A stretch of DNA of 64,000 bases. It comes from Nematopogon swammerdamellus (taxonomy: Eukaryota > Arthropoda > Insecta > Lepidoptera > Adelidae). Below, in pieces: positions 21,765-33,694 of the stretch. The stretch lies in NCBI GenBank assembly GCA_946902875.1, contig OX336340.1, forward strand, positions 9,073,739 to 9,137,738. Reading direction: 5' to 3'. A program made the translations under genes and the position numbers. Within the stretch, counting starts at the first letter, position 1, and the number at the start of each line of letters is the position of its first letter. The notes under the pieces were generated by a model. That model saw only the letters and a list, made by a program, of their open reading frames with translations. It was not told the DNA's origin and made no database searches.

Positions 21765-21822
21765 TGACAGGTACGGAACCCTCCGTTCGTGAATGAAACT
21801 CGCACTTGACCGATTTTTTTAT
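21765..21822 (+). repeat. AGGGTTCCGTA-type repeat, 3' end
   Basis: GGTACGGAACCCTCCGTTCG followed by ACTCGCACTTGACCGATTT and T residues: the standard end of the family, possibly the other half of the 20930 copy. Confidence 0.55.
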
Positions 21823-22134
21823 AACTTGGCCTCACTACTAACTGCTTCGAGTATTGAAAGATCTACTTGTAGCGAAAACAAATAATAGTGTGTATGTATT
21901 TATACTTCCAGTAGGAGAAAGTTGCATTGAAATCTTATGGAAATAGTAACTACGACTAAATAAGTGCAAATGGCAACGCCAAATTTCCGACTTTGCACCC
22001 ACCACCTGAACCACTGTTGTCAATGTTTTCGGGCAACTCAGCCGATTCGGAGAACTTTTTACAAAAAATTCAAAAATACAATTTTCAAATGATATCCATT
22101 GGAGCCGAGAAAGTATTATACTCGTAAGACCAAT

Positions 22135-22547
22135 ATACAGGGTGTTTCAGGATAGGCTTGAGAAACTTCAGGAATAGAAAGTACTCATTATTAGAAGAAA
22201 AAAATCCATATCACAAAAATTGGAAATTGTTATAAAAGCTCGATGTACAGTGAGCATGGGGAGGTGCTGTCTATCTAGGTAGTGGAATGACCTAGTCCAG
22301 TCCCCTTTATCTTTTGATGTTATTTAAATTTAAGTGTTTAGAATTTACCTACATGCAGTTAAGATTTCATTTTTATTTAATAAAGGCGGATGTTAACCGT
22401 CCACCAAATCTCTATGAAACGATTTTCACCAAAAAGTACTATAAAATGACCGAATCTGGGAAAAAGTTTCAGAGCTTTTAGTTTTCAAATAAGGACCCCT
22501 TTCGAACCCTGAAGTTACGAAACCCTATCCTGAAACATCCTGTATAT
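22135..22547. mobile_element. MITE with TACAGGGTGTTTC termini
   Basis: Left end TACAGGGTGTTTCAGGATAG; right end CTATCCTGAAACATCCTGTA, the imperfect reverse complement, flanked by TA on both sides. About 410 bp, with no transposase. A short similar start (ATACAGGCTGTTGTAACGG) near 19816 may be a related fragment. Confidence 0.75.
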
Positions 22548-22743
22548 ATGCCAACTTCTTGAATTTTTAAAGTATATCAAATCATCATCGCGTAGGATCA
22601 CTTTTGCAAGTTCCCGACGCCGAATACACATTATTACAGATCTACTTCATTAGGGACGATGATGTGCAAGCGAAAGCAATATTCTTCTCGAAGAAAGTAA
22701 GTAACTAATAGCGAGGCCGAAGGCGGAGCTGCATCGAAGCGGA

Positions 22744-22903
22744 TATATACAAATAGTTCGTGTTTTCTGTCCAGTTCAGTTGGGTCGCCATGGCCAATGG
22801 GAAGTACAGACATGGCACCTACTAGTTCAACAAGGTGTTATGGGCTGACAAGACGAGTCCGGTAGGAGACTTAGCCAAGCATATCAGGTTCCGTAAAACC
22901 AAG
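22744..22903 (+). mobile_element. Truncated, diverged SINE copy
   Basis: Body segments ACAAATAGTTCGTGTTTTC, GACATGGCACCTA and TGTTATGGGCTGACA are recognisable. The head is missing and the tail has mutated to ATATCAGGTTCCGTAAAA. Confidence 0.6.
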
Positions 22904-23156
22904 TATATTATTTTGAAATGTTGTACTCGACGAGATAATGCCCCGTCTATCTTTTCAATTGTTTGCCTTAGTCGCTCGCTAGTCGCTAGCCCAGCCAGCA
23001 GTACAGTAGTGACCTGCCGCTACCGCTGAGGAGATAGGTATACGTAATGTTAGTTAGAGTGGGGTTCGCAGAGCATATTGCAGAGATCTAACAGGTTAGT
23101 CTCCCCCTTTTCACACACACACACACGCATACGTCTCACTTTCACCAATCTAGGTT

Positions 23157-24275
23157 CAATCAATCAATCAATCAATATAATTTATTGCGTATTTGTAGTG
23201 GTATAATAACAGTGCCATATATATAAATAGGTTAATAAGTTCCTTCTACAAATTGCCCGGGTAGGCGTGCAACAGCGCCTGCCAGTCACAGCCCTCCTTC
23301 AAAAAGCTGTGCAAGCACACACAAATTTTGTTAGTATAAACCGTCTTGTTATAATCACACTCATTCTTAATTATTATCTTCAATTGACAAAATTATTACA
23401 CAATAGAGGTTCAAAGTTATAAAATCATAAAATCCCAAATTAAAATCGTTCCAATCATAAAATTACCAAATTAATTAAATGTAATAAATAATTCATAAAA
23501 TTCTAATAAAAAAACTAAAACTAATTCTTAATAGATAGAAAGTCATTGATTTTATAAAAACATTTGTCAACTAACCATTTATATAATTCCATTTTAAAAT
23601 TATTAAATACCAACTCTTTAATTTAAATTAAACAAAATAACCTAATACAATAAAATACTACTCTTTAATGTTAATTGGAATTTCATTAAATATTTTTATT
23701 GCCATGTAATACACACTTTTAAGAAATAATGTCGTATGCGGTTGTTCAGCACATAAATTTTCTTTTCCTCTAGTGTTATATTTATGTGTACTACCTATTG
23801 TTCTAAAATATTCTGGGTTCTTTTTAACAAAAATGCAGACTTCAAATATGTATAAGGAAGCAACCGTTAATATATTCAGTCTCTTAAAAAGTGGTCTGCA
23901 GCTGTCCGTCGTTTGAGCCTGACAAATAGCTCTAATACACTTTTTTTGTAATCTAAATATTACTTCTACATCTGTTGAATTTCCCCAAAATATTAGCCCA
24001 TACCTTAAGTTCGACGAAACGTATCCATGATAAGCAGTTAAGGCTGATTGCTCGCATGATAACTGGGTTATTTTTCTCAGGGCGAACACAAACCGGCTTA
24101 GTTTACCACTTAGAATTTGAATGTGTTCCTTCCAGTTACAGTGTCGATCCAGCATTATAACCAAGAATCTAGTATTCTTGACTTCCTCGATACATTCACC
24201 ATTATATTCTATGTTCAGCTTAATATCTTTCGCTTGTGAGCTACAAAACTGGATGTATTTAGTTTTCTCAATCTC
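23157..24275 (-). pseudogene. Jockey-type LINE reverse transcriptase, 3' half
   Basis: On the minus strand the segment 24275-23655 encodes the region after the catalytic core of a non-LTR reverse transcriptase. One frame reads KNTRFL, then a frame join leads to LDRHCNWKEHIQILSGKLSR, FALRKITQ, YGLIFWGNSTDV, FRLQKKCIRAI and FNEIPINIKE, the standard jockey/CR1-like C-terminal order. A stop follows near 23658. The 3' UTR runs to a TTGA microsatellite tail (23157-23176). The copy is 5'-truncated, lacks the YADD core and endonuclease, and carries at least one frame disruption. Confidence 0.85.
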
Positions 24276-24779
24276 TTTTGACTGAAAGATCCCGCAAAAA
24301 TACGGACCGAACCACTCTGTTCCGAGAATGATCGGAGGTAATCAACTTTGTCGATAATTCCTCGAAATCTAAAAAAAGCCTGGTTTGACCAGTCAAGGAA
24401 AACCATACCAAAGAATGAAAGATGTAACTTTGTCGTAAGTAAGTACATATGAAATGCGTGAACTCTTTCAAAATAAATAAAAATAATCCGATCCTCAACC
24501 ATATTCGGACTCCACTACCGCGCAGTCCGCCACGGACCACGTGGTCGATGAGTTCCGCGTACTCGGGCGGAATTACATGACATTACTTGAATTTCAAGCT
24601 ATAAAGTTAAAAAAATCAATACTTTCTGAAAACTTAAACGACGTAGGTGCTGAGTTTTTGCGAAAGCTAGCGAAACAGAATAAATACGTCCTAGTGATTT
24701 AGAAGATGTTAATAGTTAGAGCATATTACAGGTCCAATTAAGTTACAGGCGCGTAAACAATTTGTAAGCTAGTTCGAAT
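24276..24779. other. Unassigned
   Basis: No gene or repeat was recognised. Confidence 0.3.
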
Positions 24780-25380
24780 CCCGCCAAACGACTCGCGGCG
24801 GAGCGGCGGCGGTGCGGCGACGGTGCGGTGTGGCCGCGCGGCAGATGCGCGAAGCGGGCACGGCGAGGCGCGGGCGGGCCGCCCGAGCGAAAGCTCTTCG
24901 CGCGAAGCTTTTCGTTCTCCGCAGCGAGGTAGTATTATTATTATTTGTAAACAAGGCTCTACCTGTCCCGCTCTACCGCGTCACGTGACCGCGCCGCGGC
25001 TCCGCTATTGGCGGCGCCGGCGGCAGATGTGCGGCGCGAGCGTACCGCCACCACCGCCGCGCCGCTTCGCCGCGCCACCACCGCGCCGCCCGCACGCCGC
25101 CTCCGCCGCCGCTTGCAAGCAATCGCTCGCTCGCACGCCAGTTGTCGCACGACGCTTTCTGCTCGCGGGCGTGACTGCGCGCGCGGGACGAACGCAGCAG
25201 CGCGGTCGCGTCGTCGTTCGTCGCGAACTCTCAATCTTTTATTTTGTCGTCCTCGAGAGACGCAGTGCGGCGTGCTTTCTTGTGTTTTGTTTGGCGAGGC
25301 GACGCGGATGGATCCGCGAAGGAGAAAAGGTAAAGGAGTTGCGAACGTTCGAAAAGTTTGGTAAGGTTTCGCTGCACGCA
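24780..25380. other. Large CpG island 4
   Basis: About 600 bp with very high GC and CpG content (for example GCGGAGCGGCGGCGGTGCGG near 24797). Overlapping ORFs on both strands are a product of composition. It directly precedes a TATA-containing promoter candidate at 25398, so it is a good candidate for an upstream promoter region. Confidence 0.5.
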
Positions 25381-25397
25381 TGAGCGACCCCGCGTCC

Positions 25398-25405
25398 TAT
25401 ATAAA
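25398..25405 (+). promoter_or_regulatory. TATA box of candidate promoter, with splice donor downstream
   Basis: TATATAAA lies just downstream of the largest CpG island. Transcription would start around 25428. About 90 bases further on, at 25519, there is a consensus splice donor (GTAAGT) after TTTTCA, so 25428-25518 could be a non-coding first exon. The next + strand protein-coding exon seen is that of Tet at 48140, so this could be a distal Tet promoter. Both the exon and the assignment are inference. Confidence 0.4.
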
Positions 25406-25524
25406 CACGCGTCTACCTACCTACGTCCACTTCCGCTCTGCATTACCGACTCGCTAAAGCTCTAGCAAGACTTTGTTCATTATTTTATTCTCCGTTATTT
25501 TAATCTTTACCGTTTTCAGTAAGT

Positions 25525-27192
25525 AACATTTCACTGTAAGAACTTTGAAGCGTTTTAGGAGTGTTAACGTGTTTCTAGTGTACCTAGAACTTTGTTAGCA
25601 GTATTCATTGGCCAAATTGTCTCTTGTATGTTCTTGAGCTTTGACTATGTAGAGATTGTGTTTTGGCGGATGGCAACAAACGGGGTCGTCGTTTGTTCTT
25701 TCCAATAGTAGTCAGCCCCTGTTACTGAATTGTCATGCTTGTTATTGGAAGTCTCAATCAGAAGTGACAGACTGAAGGAAGGCCTTCGCTCGTTATAGAT
25801 AGTGGATCGAGTTCGAGATATCGCGCGAACGCTTTCCCAGAGGTTATCGAAGCTTTCGTTCTCGCGTGAATCGATGCAAGCGACTATAATGCACTTATTC
25901 TGTGCTGTGACGCCACTCGTATCGATCGCTATGATATCTCTCGCTCGCACTACCTAAATGTATGTAACACAGCGACGTGTTTCTATACGAGAATTTCATT
26001 CAACATTGTTGCCGAATGTTCGTTAATGTCGATGTAGAGAGCGTGTGTATCGCGCACGGTGCTGTACAAATATTTTGTTTGGACTTTAAATCGTCAGTTA
26101 TTTGTATCTTGAGTAACCATCAGCACAATTTTTGTAATGTAAATGATTAAAAAAAAAAAGTTCTCAATGCGACCCCATTTTTGGTAGGGACTCTTTGGGA
26201 ACAAAATCCGACATTTCAAGTTTGATTTGCTTTTGATATGGGTAGGTAGGTATTAAACTATATTTGCAATTCTATTTGCTCTTCTTTTATTTCTAATGGA
26301 TGAAAAATACTGTTAAACTAATTAATATATAAATAACAAATAGGTAAAATTAAATTTAAAAAAACATCGTCTTTCAATTAGAGAAGAATCCTTGAGTGAG
26401 TAAAATTATTGAGTTACTGTTCATACGATTTGCTCTATTCGGTTTTATGTATAATGTTGTTTTATGTGTCATGTGAAATAATGTAGACGAAATAATTATA
26501 AAAAAAATTCATAAAAAATAGAAATAGAAACAGAAGATTATTAGAAAAGATACAAATGTTTTTCCCCACTTCTATTATGACTCCATTCTTGCATTATCTT
26601 GAATTTTAAGTAAATATCCCGAATCGCCAACGTAACACGCGTGCAAGGCGAGCGGGCGAGGCGCGGCTCGTCCCAGTCCCACGGACTATATACCTACACA
26701 GAATTACATACACACATATTATATTATCCAATAAATCATAACGCGTTTCCTTCTGGCGCAAATGCGATAATGGGCTGCGGACAGAACGCGGCCGCAGCGA
26801 CAGTCAAGTTCGAACACAAACAAGCAGAGCCTTAATGAAAACAAATAAAAACAAATTGGCCAATTTCGCTCGACACGTCAGTGGTTACTGGTAGTGGAAC
26901 ACACACTCCTAGTATAGCCACTGACACCGAGCAGCAGCAGGAGTTGTTCAACTTTTTTCTGTCAGCGCTCCTTTTACAATCCAGAGACTGGAATTAAGAC
27001 GACACTTTCGGCATTTATGTTTCCTAGTCCCCAAGACCTTATCCGATTTTTAAATTATTTTTTTCTTGTCTTAAGGACAGTCCAATCTACGTTCCCATTA
27101 TTCTTTTGTCTACATGAAATATACCTACAACACCGGGGCTAAAAAAAATTATTTCTACTGAAAACATTTGAATTTTTTATTTTTTGATGTCA
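25525..27192. other. Unassigned; possible intron of a long 5' UTR
   Basis: Mostly AT-rich. A short GC-rich patch at 26640-26700 and a CGCGGCCGC site near 26788 stand out. No coding exon was recognised. Confidence 0.3.
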
Positions 27193-27589
27193 TTTTTTTT
27201 TTTTTTTTTTTTATGGAAACTTACACGGTTGGCTATATCACCTACAACGTCCGTGATGTCAGCCCATAACACCAGGTGAACTAGGTGCCATGTCAGTGCT
27301 TCCCCCTTTGATCGTGCCGGCTACACTGAACTGGTCGGAAAACACAAACTATTTACATAGCCGTTTCAACCGACGTTTCATTCAGTGCGGTGGTACCAAC
27401 CCGGGCGGGTTAAACCCTACCACCAAGTAAGATTAGGAGGGAAGGGACCTACAGTTTTACGAGGAATCCGAACCTCGGTCAGCCTCCAACGGTCAGCGGT
27501 CACCCATCCAAGTACTGACCGCACCCAGCGTTGCTTAACATTCAATAGCGACAGTTGACTGTCTGCACCACTGAGCTATCGAGGCTGAC
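27193..27589 (-). mobile_element. Full-length composite tRNA/5S SINE
   Basis: Complete on the minus strand: the head starts at 27589 with CAGCCTCGATAGCTCAGTGG, the 5S-like block lies around 27498-27541 (GGTCACCCATCCAAGTACT on the plus strand), then come the B-box-like GAGGTTCGGATTCCTCG, the full body, and a 20-base poly(T) on the plus strand at 27193-27212. This is the best-preserved copy in the window. It carries the CCCCCTTTGATCGTG variant. Confidence 0.88.
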
Positions 27590-29283
27590 AAAGTTCATGA
27601 AGTTCTTTAAGCTTTATTGAGTCATCACTTTATTAAACAAATAAAAAGACAGGAATATAGATCCGACTGTCCTTGTTACAATATAATTAAATTATTATAA
27701 ATTATTAGAAATAGTGATGACTCGTACTATGTAGGCAGTGGCAAACATTATTTGTAAATGTAGACTAAGTGGAGGTAAAAAAAAGTATTCAGAGAAGTTT
27801 CTTGCCAGTTCTTCTTCGCTGTGATAATCGAGCTCGCAAAATGTTAAATGTTAAAATATGACGAATCCGAGTGCAGTGTACCTACTGTCTATGGATGATG
27901 AATAAAGAATAAAGAATAGAGGGGCATATGGCTGCAGAAAAGCTGAACTAAAGTGCTTAATTTTAAAATAATTTATATATACAACAACTATAAATAAAAT
28001 AATTGTAAAAATCGGATAACGTTTAGGGGGGTAAAAACATAAATGCCGAAAGACGATATTGTATGGAGAAAGTTAACTTCGTGGCACGTCTTAAGAATAG
28101 CGTTAAATGTTCATGCTCATTCGCTAGCTAACGTCCGTCTTATTACAACATATTAATATTACCTAGGTACATTGTATGAGTACTACTTAAGCATTAATAG
28201 ATCCAGAAAAGGATTCAATACAATGGTGGAACATAACATAACAAACACAATTAAAATAATAGTTGTGCAAACGAAAAAAGAATTCCAAGATATATCTGAA
28301 TATAAAACATTTAAAATTTTAACCTTTCCATATTGTAAAAAAACGTCAATTAAAAAGACTAACATCATCAACCAAGGTTGCCTGTCTAAATTTGCTAGTT
28401 AGTTGGCATAATATCTAGAGTTCTGTCTTGGATAAACATTGTATAATGCCGACCAATTTAAACGGATCACGTTTCACGAGCCAAAACAAACTAGCTAACT
28501 ATGTACTCATCGAAGTCTGGCTCTAAATCTTGAAAAATGTAAATGGCTCTCGGAAAGTCGAATGGCGAACGAATTCTGGTGGAGGTAAACAAATAAGAAG
28601 AAAAGGTAATTTTTTTACAGAAAAAACTACGAAATTCGAGAAGAAGAAAATCCAACACTTCGCAAACTTTTAATGAACTTCTCCGAGCTCCGGTCCCAGT
28701 CTGAGTACACTTTCTATATTTTAGGTATGTTTTGATTTCACTAGCGTCACACGAAGTGTCTCTCAGTCTCAATCTAAGGATATTTGAGAGAAAACTTAAA
28801 TCTCGAGAATTGTGAATAAAGTAAACCTACTTACCGACGCATACGTGTGCAAAGATCCCAAGAAGGACTAAGCAAACTTTTTGAATACGAGCGCTTTGTA
28901 CTTAAATTCATATTCGTCGGTCTCGGTGTCCCTCACTGCAGACGTATACGCGTCGAGCGAGTCCGTGCTTAGGTAGATAGGTAAGTAAAGCAACTGAAGG
29001 TTGATAATCCTCTCCTTATTGAAAGGCTCGCCGAGTCTCGCCTTCAATATCAAGAGCTTCTCTTCTGTCCGGAGTCTACCACAGACGAACAACTCACAGA
29101 ACTCTCATTTCGCACTTATTCTTTTGGGGTTACATCGGCGAACCCTATTTAGGTTGCAACCTCACCTAGCGCAATAATTTGTATTTCATGTGATGTTTAT
29201 ATTAGAGAACATTTGATTCTAGCTAGGCCTGAAATAATTACCTATTTATGAAGTTGAAGCTTAAAAAACGCTTGGAGCATTGC
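27590..29283. other. Unassigned AT-rich DNA
   Basis: No gene or repeat was recognised. Short ORFs on the minus strand at 28491-28772 and 28868-29092 have no family resemblance and no supporting splice sites that I could see. Confidence 0.3.
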
Positions 29284-29620
29284 TTATTTATTTATTTTTA
29301 TTTACTTTAGTCAGCCTGTAAAACAATATCTTAAGCAGTTAAATATTTCGCCTATAAACATATTTCCACGAATGTTATCTAATATTATAATATATTTTAG
29401 AATCTAGTTGTAATATACATAAAAGTCTTAAACTTTCCCAGAGAGTAAATACGTCGGTATGAAAAATGGAACATAATGAAGTGAAATAATAACAAAATTA
29501 TAAACCTATTTGCAACAAGGCATAAATAACATAATTATTAATAGCAAAAGAAAAGAAAAATTACAAAACGAGGATATAGTTTATGATGAAAAGTGGAGAT
29601 GAGAGGGTGCGTGTATGGGT

Positions 29621-29645
29621 TGGGGGGGGGGGGGGGGGGGGGGGG
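29621..29645. repeat. Poly(G) run of about 25 bases
   Basis: An uninterrupted G run, rare in insect DNA, placed in a purine-rich strand segment (GAGATGAGAGGGTGCG before it, GAGGAAGGAGGAGGGTG after it) and followed by a TG microsatellite near 29700. Length in assemblies of such runs is unreliable. Confidence 0.85.
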
Positions 29646-29869
29646 TTTGAGGAAGGAGGAGGGTGATTATGTGGTTTGTTAAGTATGTATGTGTGAGGGT
29701 GTGTGTGTGTGTGTTGACTATTTCATTTGGCATCGTGTGCTCCTCTTATTGCTGCAGTAATTTCTTTTTTAATCATTGGTCTAGCTAGATATATTAAATG
29801 TATCTGTCTCGTAGAATAAGCAATTAAAGCCATGAACAATTCTAGAAAAGACAGAATGAGTTTGTGTGT

Positions 29870-29995
29870 AATTGGTGCGGCGTGCGGGCTCGTGGATGTG
29901 AGCAGTGTGGCGCGTGCGGAGGCAGCGCGGCACCTTGAGCCCCACCTCCGCTACGCCAGCAGCTCCGCGCTGTCCAGGCGCCCGCGCACCACAAA
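29870..29995. other. GC-rich patch
   Basis: GC-rich sequence with overlapping ORFs on both strands, none recognised. Another GC-rich patch with imperfect GCCGCCACCTAC tandem repeats lies at 30382-30425. Confidence 0.3.
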
Positions 29996-30599
29996 AGATT
30001 GTGTGAAAATAAATAGAAGTGTTCCCTAACGGGAATTTTAATAGGTGGGACTTTCAAAGTGTTCCCTAATGGTTCGAAACCGAAAATAATGCGTACCTAA
30101 GTAAATCCTACATTACATTGATTAATGCAACGCGATTGGCTTTACTAGACTACGTCTAGTAGACGTTACACAAGCAGGAAAGGAAGAGATACTTAGCAAG
30201 CACTGTATGGAAAACTATAACAAAGAGACCTATGCATGCATGGACCGACCAGCCACATTCTTCTAAGTGGGTCAGGCTACGAATGAGACAGGTCGGCACA
30301 TCACGGCGAATTAAACAGTCAGTGGAACATCAAATTGGTTGGTGTGTTTCTGCTGCGTTGTCTGTGGTTCTAGCAGACAAGACCCCCGCCGCCACCTACG
30401 CCGCCACCTACGCCGCCGCCTGCCGAGGGCGCGGAGCAGGGTGAACGCTCGAGGACGTCGGCGCTTTGTTTGCGATTCTTCGACAGGACTTTCGGCGATA
30501 TTGATAGAGGAATATTTTGTTCACGCGTACTTATGACGACGACGAAGGCCCAAAATTTGTTAAATTCAAAACGTTGATGTGATTCTCAAAAAAAAAAAA

Positions 30600-31017
30600 A
30601 ACATGCGACATACTTTGCGTATGCATTTTCATGCAGTGTTACAATATTGTGACTATTGTATTTTGGAACGCTCACTGAGTTACCTATTTGATCTGTAATT
30701 TGAAAACACTAAATAGTAATATTTCTTTCTCTTGGCCAACAATTCAAAACTGTATTATTAATGACGGTCTGTTACGTACCTACTTTCAAAGAATATATAA
30801 TTTTTTATTGAAAGTAGAAGTTAGTTATAATGAAACTACAAATAATTATTATAAAACTAATTGAATTGCCAATCTACATATAGGTGACTAATCTATAACC
30901 TACGTATATTGAAATTTGAATATCTACTAAATACGTAAATCAAATGTCAATCGGATTTGAATAGGATTAGTTTGTCACAAGAGATATCCCAGCTTTTAGC
31001 TAGAAATACTACAGAAA
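30600..31017. other. Unassigned AT-rich DNA
   Basis: Nothing recognised. Confidence 0.3.
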
Positions 31018-31512
31018 GAACGTGGTTCGGATTCCACGTAAAACTGTAGGTCCTTCCCTTCTTACCTTACTTATACCCTGTTCACCGAGTCGACCTAGTA
31101 TGGCGCTCTCTCTGTCCCACATTGGCATACAAATGATAAGGACGAAAAATGAGAACGCCCCGCCCACAGGCGCATGCATGTACATGATTGGATTCACGAG
31201 GGCTATGCATCAATCACGTGCAAGGCCACATTTCCAGTACTAGGTCGACTCGATGAACAGACTATAAGTGCTAAAGCACTTATAGTCTGTTCCAAGCCGG
31301 GCGGGTTAAAACCCGCCCGGCTTGGTATCACCGCATTGAATGAAAGATCGGTTGAAGCGGCTATGTAAATAGTTCATGTTTTCCGTCCAGTTCAGTGTAG
31401 CCGGCACGACCGAAGGGAAGCACTGACCTGTCACCAAGATGTTATAGGCTGATATCACGGATGTAGTAGGCGATGTAGCCAACCTTGTCAGCTTCCATAA
31501 AAAAAAAAAAAA
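31018..31512 (+). mobile_element. Composite SINE split by a MITE
   Basis: The left part (31018-31069) has the B-box-like GTGGTTCGGATTCCACG and the GTAGGTCCTTCCC segment. The right part resumes at about 31304 (AAACCCGCCCGG) and continues through the body to a poly(A) tail ending at 31512. The DNA between is a MITE plus inverted copies of its end and of the SINE block. The A box and 5S-like head are missing. Confidence 0.75.
31070..31268. mobile_element. MITE nested in SINE, with inverted end duplication
   Basis: Left end CTTATACCCTGTTCACCGAG then TCGACCTAGTA; right end TACTAGGTCGACTCGATGAA then CAGACTATAAG. These are imperfect reverse complements of about 30 bp. The right end is followed at once by its own reverse complement (to 31292), and then by an inverted copy of the SINE block next to it (31293-31326). 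Confidence 0.7.
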
Positions 31513-32605
31513 GAAAGAGACGCCAGGTGTTAATGTATGTAGTGTAGTAGGTGGTACATACAAGGGTTGAGCGCCCCTGCTCTGGCTTGAATTCGTGAGA
31601 ACTGTGAGTGAGCTATATCGCCGCGCCGCGCCACCGGATGGATTCATCCAACATTAAGTGCGCCTCGATAAATAATCATAATAATGTAAACACCATCCTT
31701 CACCTATACTACACCCATTGCATTACATTGGTCCTTCATTTGCATTAATTTTGCGGTAATCAACCTTTTTTTTTTCAAATTGTTGATGAAAATGTTTTAT
31801 TATTTTAGAAACGTTTCGACATTATTGTCAGTTTGGAGGGAGATATTTCTCGTTATACTTGCTTGCCTACATACATACATACGCATATTTATTTATATAT
31901 CATACATACAATATAGCAATCTGATTTGATCAGATGAGCTTCCGAAAGAAGAATGGTTCTCCCGCTAAGCTCAATGCTAAACTGTAACAGTATTCTAATG
32001 TCCGGTTATCTTATGTTAATGCGCATACATAACAAAACATGTCGCGCTTATTGCGCAAGCGCACTATAATAAATAAAACACAAAGCACTTTTTCTCAAAT
32101 TTCCGATGTCACATCCGACAGTCACACGCAGCAAAAAGTCGAGACATCACAAAAGTATTAAACTGGGAAAGAAAAAGTGTCACAAAAACCTCCATCCGTG
32201 CGTGGATTGAGAAAAAAATATTGAAAAAAAAAACTCCAACATCTGCATGGGAGCCGCGGAGCTATTCATCCACCGCGCCTGCGCGCCGCCGCCGCTCCGC
32301 CGCGCCGCACCCCGCGCTGCCTCCGCGCGCCGCACAATGTAAGCGGGATGCTGCGATGAAATGATCTTGGGTTGTTGATTATATTGATGGAGATATTTAA
32401 AATCGTAGATTATTTTTTATCTCTAAATATTATAACACAATGTAACGTGTGCCTACCCACCGGTCTGTACGGTGTACGGGTAAACTCGAAAGCAGCTGGC
32501 CCGATTTGCATGCAGTATCGTGGTGGAATATGGCAAATATTATTTATTGGGAAGGTTTGATTTTAACTTCAAGCTAAACATCACGCTATTGTTAATAGGG
32601 TCTTA
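31513..32605. other. Unassigned, with GC-rich patch
   Basis: No exon recognised. A CpG-rich patch at about 32260-32345 (CGCCGCCGCCGCTCCGCCGC) may be regulatory. A short CATA microsatellite lies near 31870. Confidence 0.3.
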
Positions 32606-32740
32606 GGCCCACTTGCACCAACACGAGTTTAGAGTTAAGTAGCGAGTTATGGATTTAAACGCGGTTCCCACAGTCAACGGGTGCTAGCTTAACGAGTTAA
32701 ACTGGTTTATATCTTAAATTCGTGTTGGTGCAAGTGGGCC
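32606..32740. mobile_element. Harbinger-type MITE (GGCCCACTTGCACC)
   Basis: A 135-bp element with termini GGCCCACTTGCACCAACACG and its perfect reverse complement, flanked on both sides by the trinucleotide TTA (32603-32605 and 32741-32743). A 3-bp TTA duplication fits the PIF/Harbinger superfamily. This MITE type is widespread in Lepidoptera. Confidence 0.88.
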
Positions 32741-33430
32741 TTAGTTAGCAGCAGGTTGGAAGCGATTGAAGTCGAAGATAATGCGAGCGAATCCGGGCCT
32801 GACTAACGGTGCTCAATAATTTGTCTAAGTCTTAGTTCTTAAGTTTCGCCGACCACATAGCTGACTAAACTAAACAAATTACTTATTAAATTTTCAAACA
32901 CAGCTTTAGCCAACTACATAAAGGAAAGTAAAATTCACAGAGAAATAAAAAGCAGTTTTTTTTTAAATATGAATAATTCATCTAAATTACTCGCACTTAG
33001 GAATTAGTATGCAAAGTTAAAGTAAAAAAATATATACATATTATTGAATCACATACTCGTAGTAACGTAGAATTTGATGAGAAGACTTGTTTTGTCAATC
33101 TATCATCACAGTCATTTTTATTTCAATATGCTGATTTCATCTAAAAGCTACATACGTGTTACTGAACATACATTGTACATAAACTTTCTGCTGCAGGTTG
33201 CGACCATAGAGGATGGAACCTCTATGGTTGCAACCCTCAGATCAGTAAGTGGCACCACTCCGCTGCTTGCCGGCCGCGATCTTGTTAGCGTCGGTTCGTC
33301 CTTACGTAAACTCCTTATAATTTTGCGATAATGAGCTTCCCCAAAGCCTTCCTTATCCAGCTATTCTGGCAGGGATCCTTATAAACTCGTACAAGTATTA
33401 TGTTCGTTTAGGCTTTTACCGCTATTAGAC

Positions 33431-33694
33431 ATTGTATACATTTTTTCGGTTATACGGTATGATTAAAGCGACTCACTTTTACCTACCCGCATCGGCCGAA
33501 GTACCCTCGCATCGCTACAATCTACGTCAGCGGCGACCGGCAGTTGACATCTGACTGGACGATGTGTCGGGTGTCCTCCAGGCCGTCGCAGTTCCGCGAG
33601 TCCTGACGATGTCCCCGGAGCGAGGGTCGAAACGTCGACTAGTAAAAGTGAGTCGCTTTAATCATACCGCATAACCGAAAAAAATTATACAATC
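33431..33694. mobile_element. MITE with about 48-bp terminal repeats
   Basis: Both ends carry TTCGGTTATACGGTATGATT (one change, TATGCGG) followed by AAAGCGACTCACTTTTA in opposite orientation. The core is GC-rich and includes GAGCGAGGGTCGAAACGTCG. No transposase ORF. Confidence 0.75.

Noticed and set aside
23975..24160. Plus-strand ORF
   Set aside because: It is the antisense of the jockey-type reverse transcriptase fragment on the minus strand.
24823..25383. 186-codon ORF in the CpG island
   Set aside because: Arg/Ala-rich translations exist in several frames on both strands, as expected from GC-rich DNA. None has a known domain.
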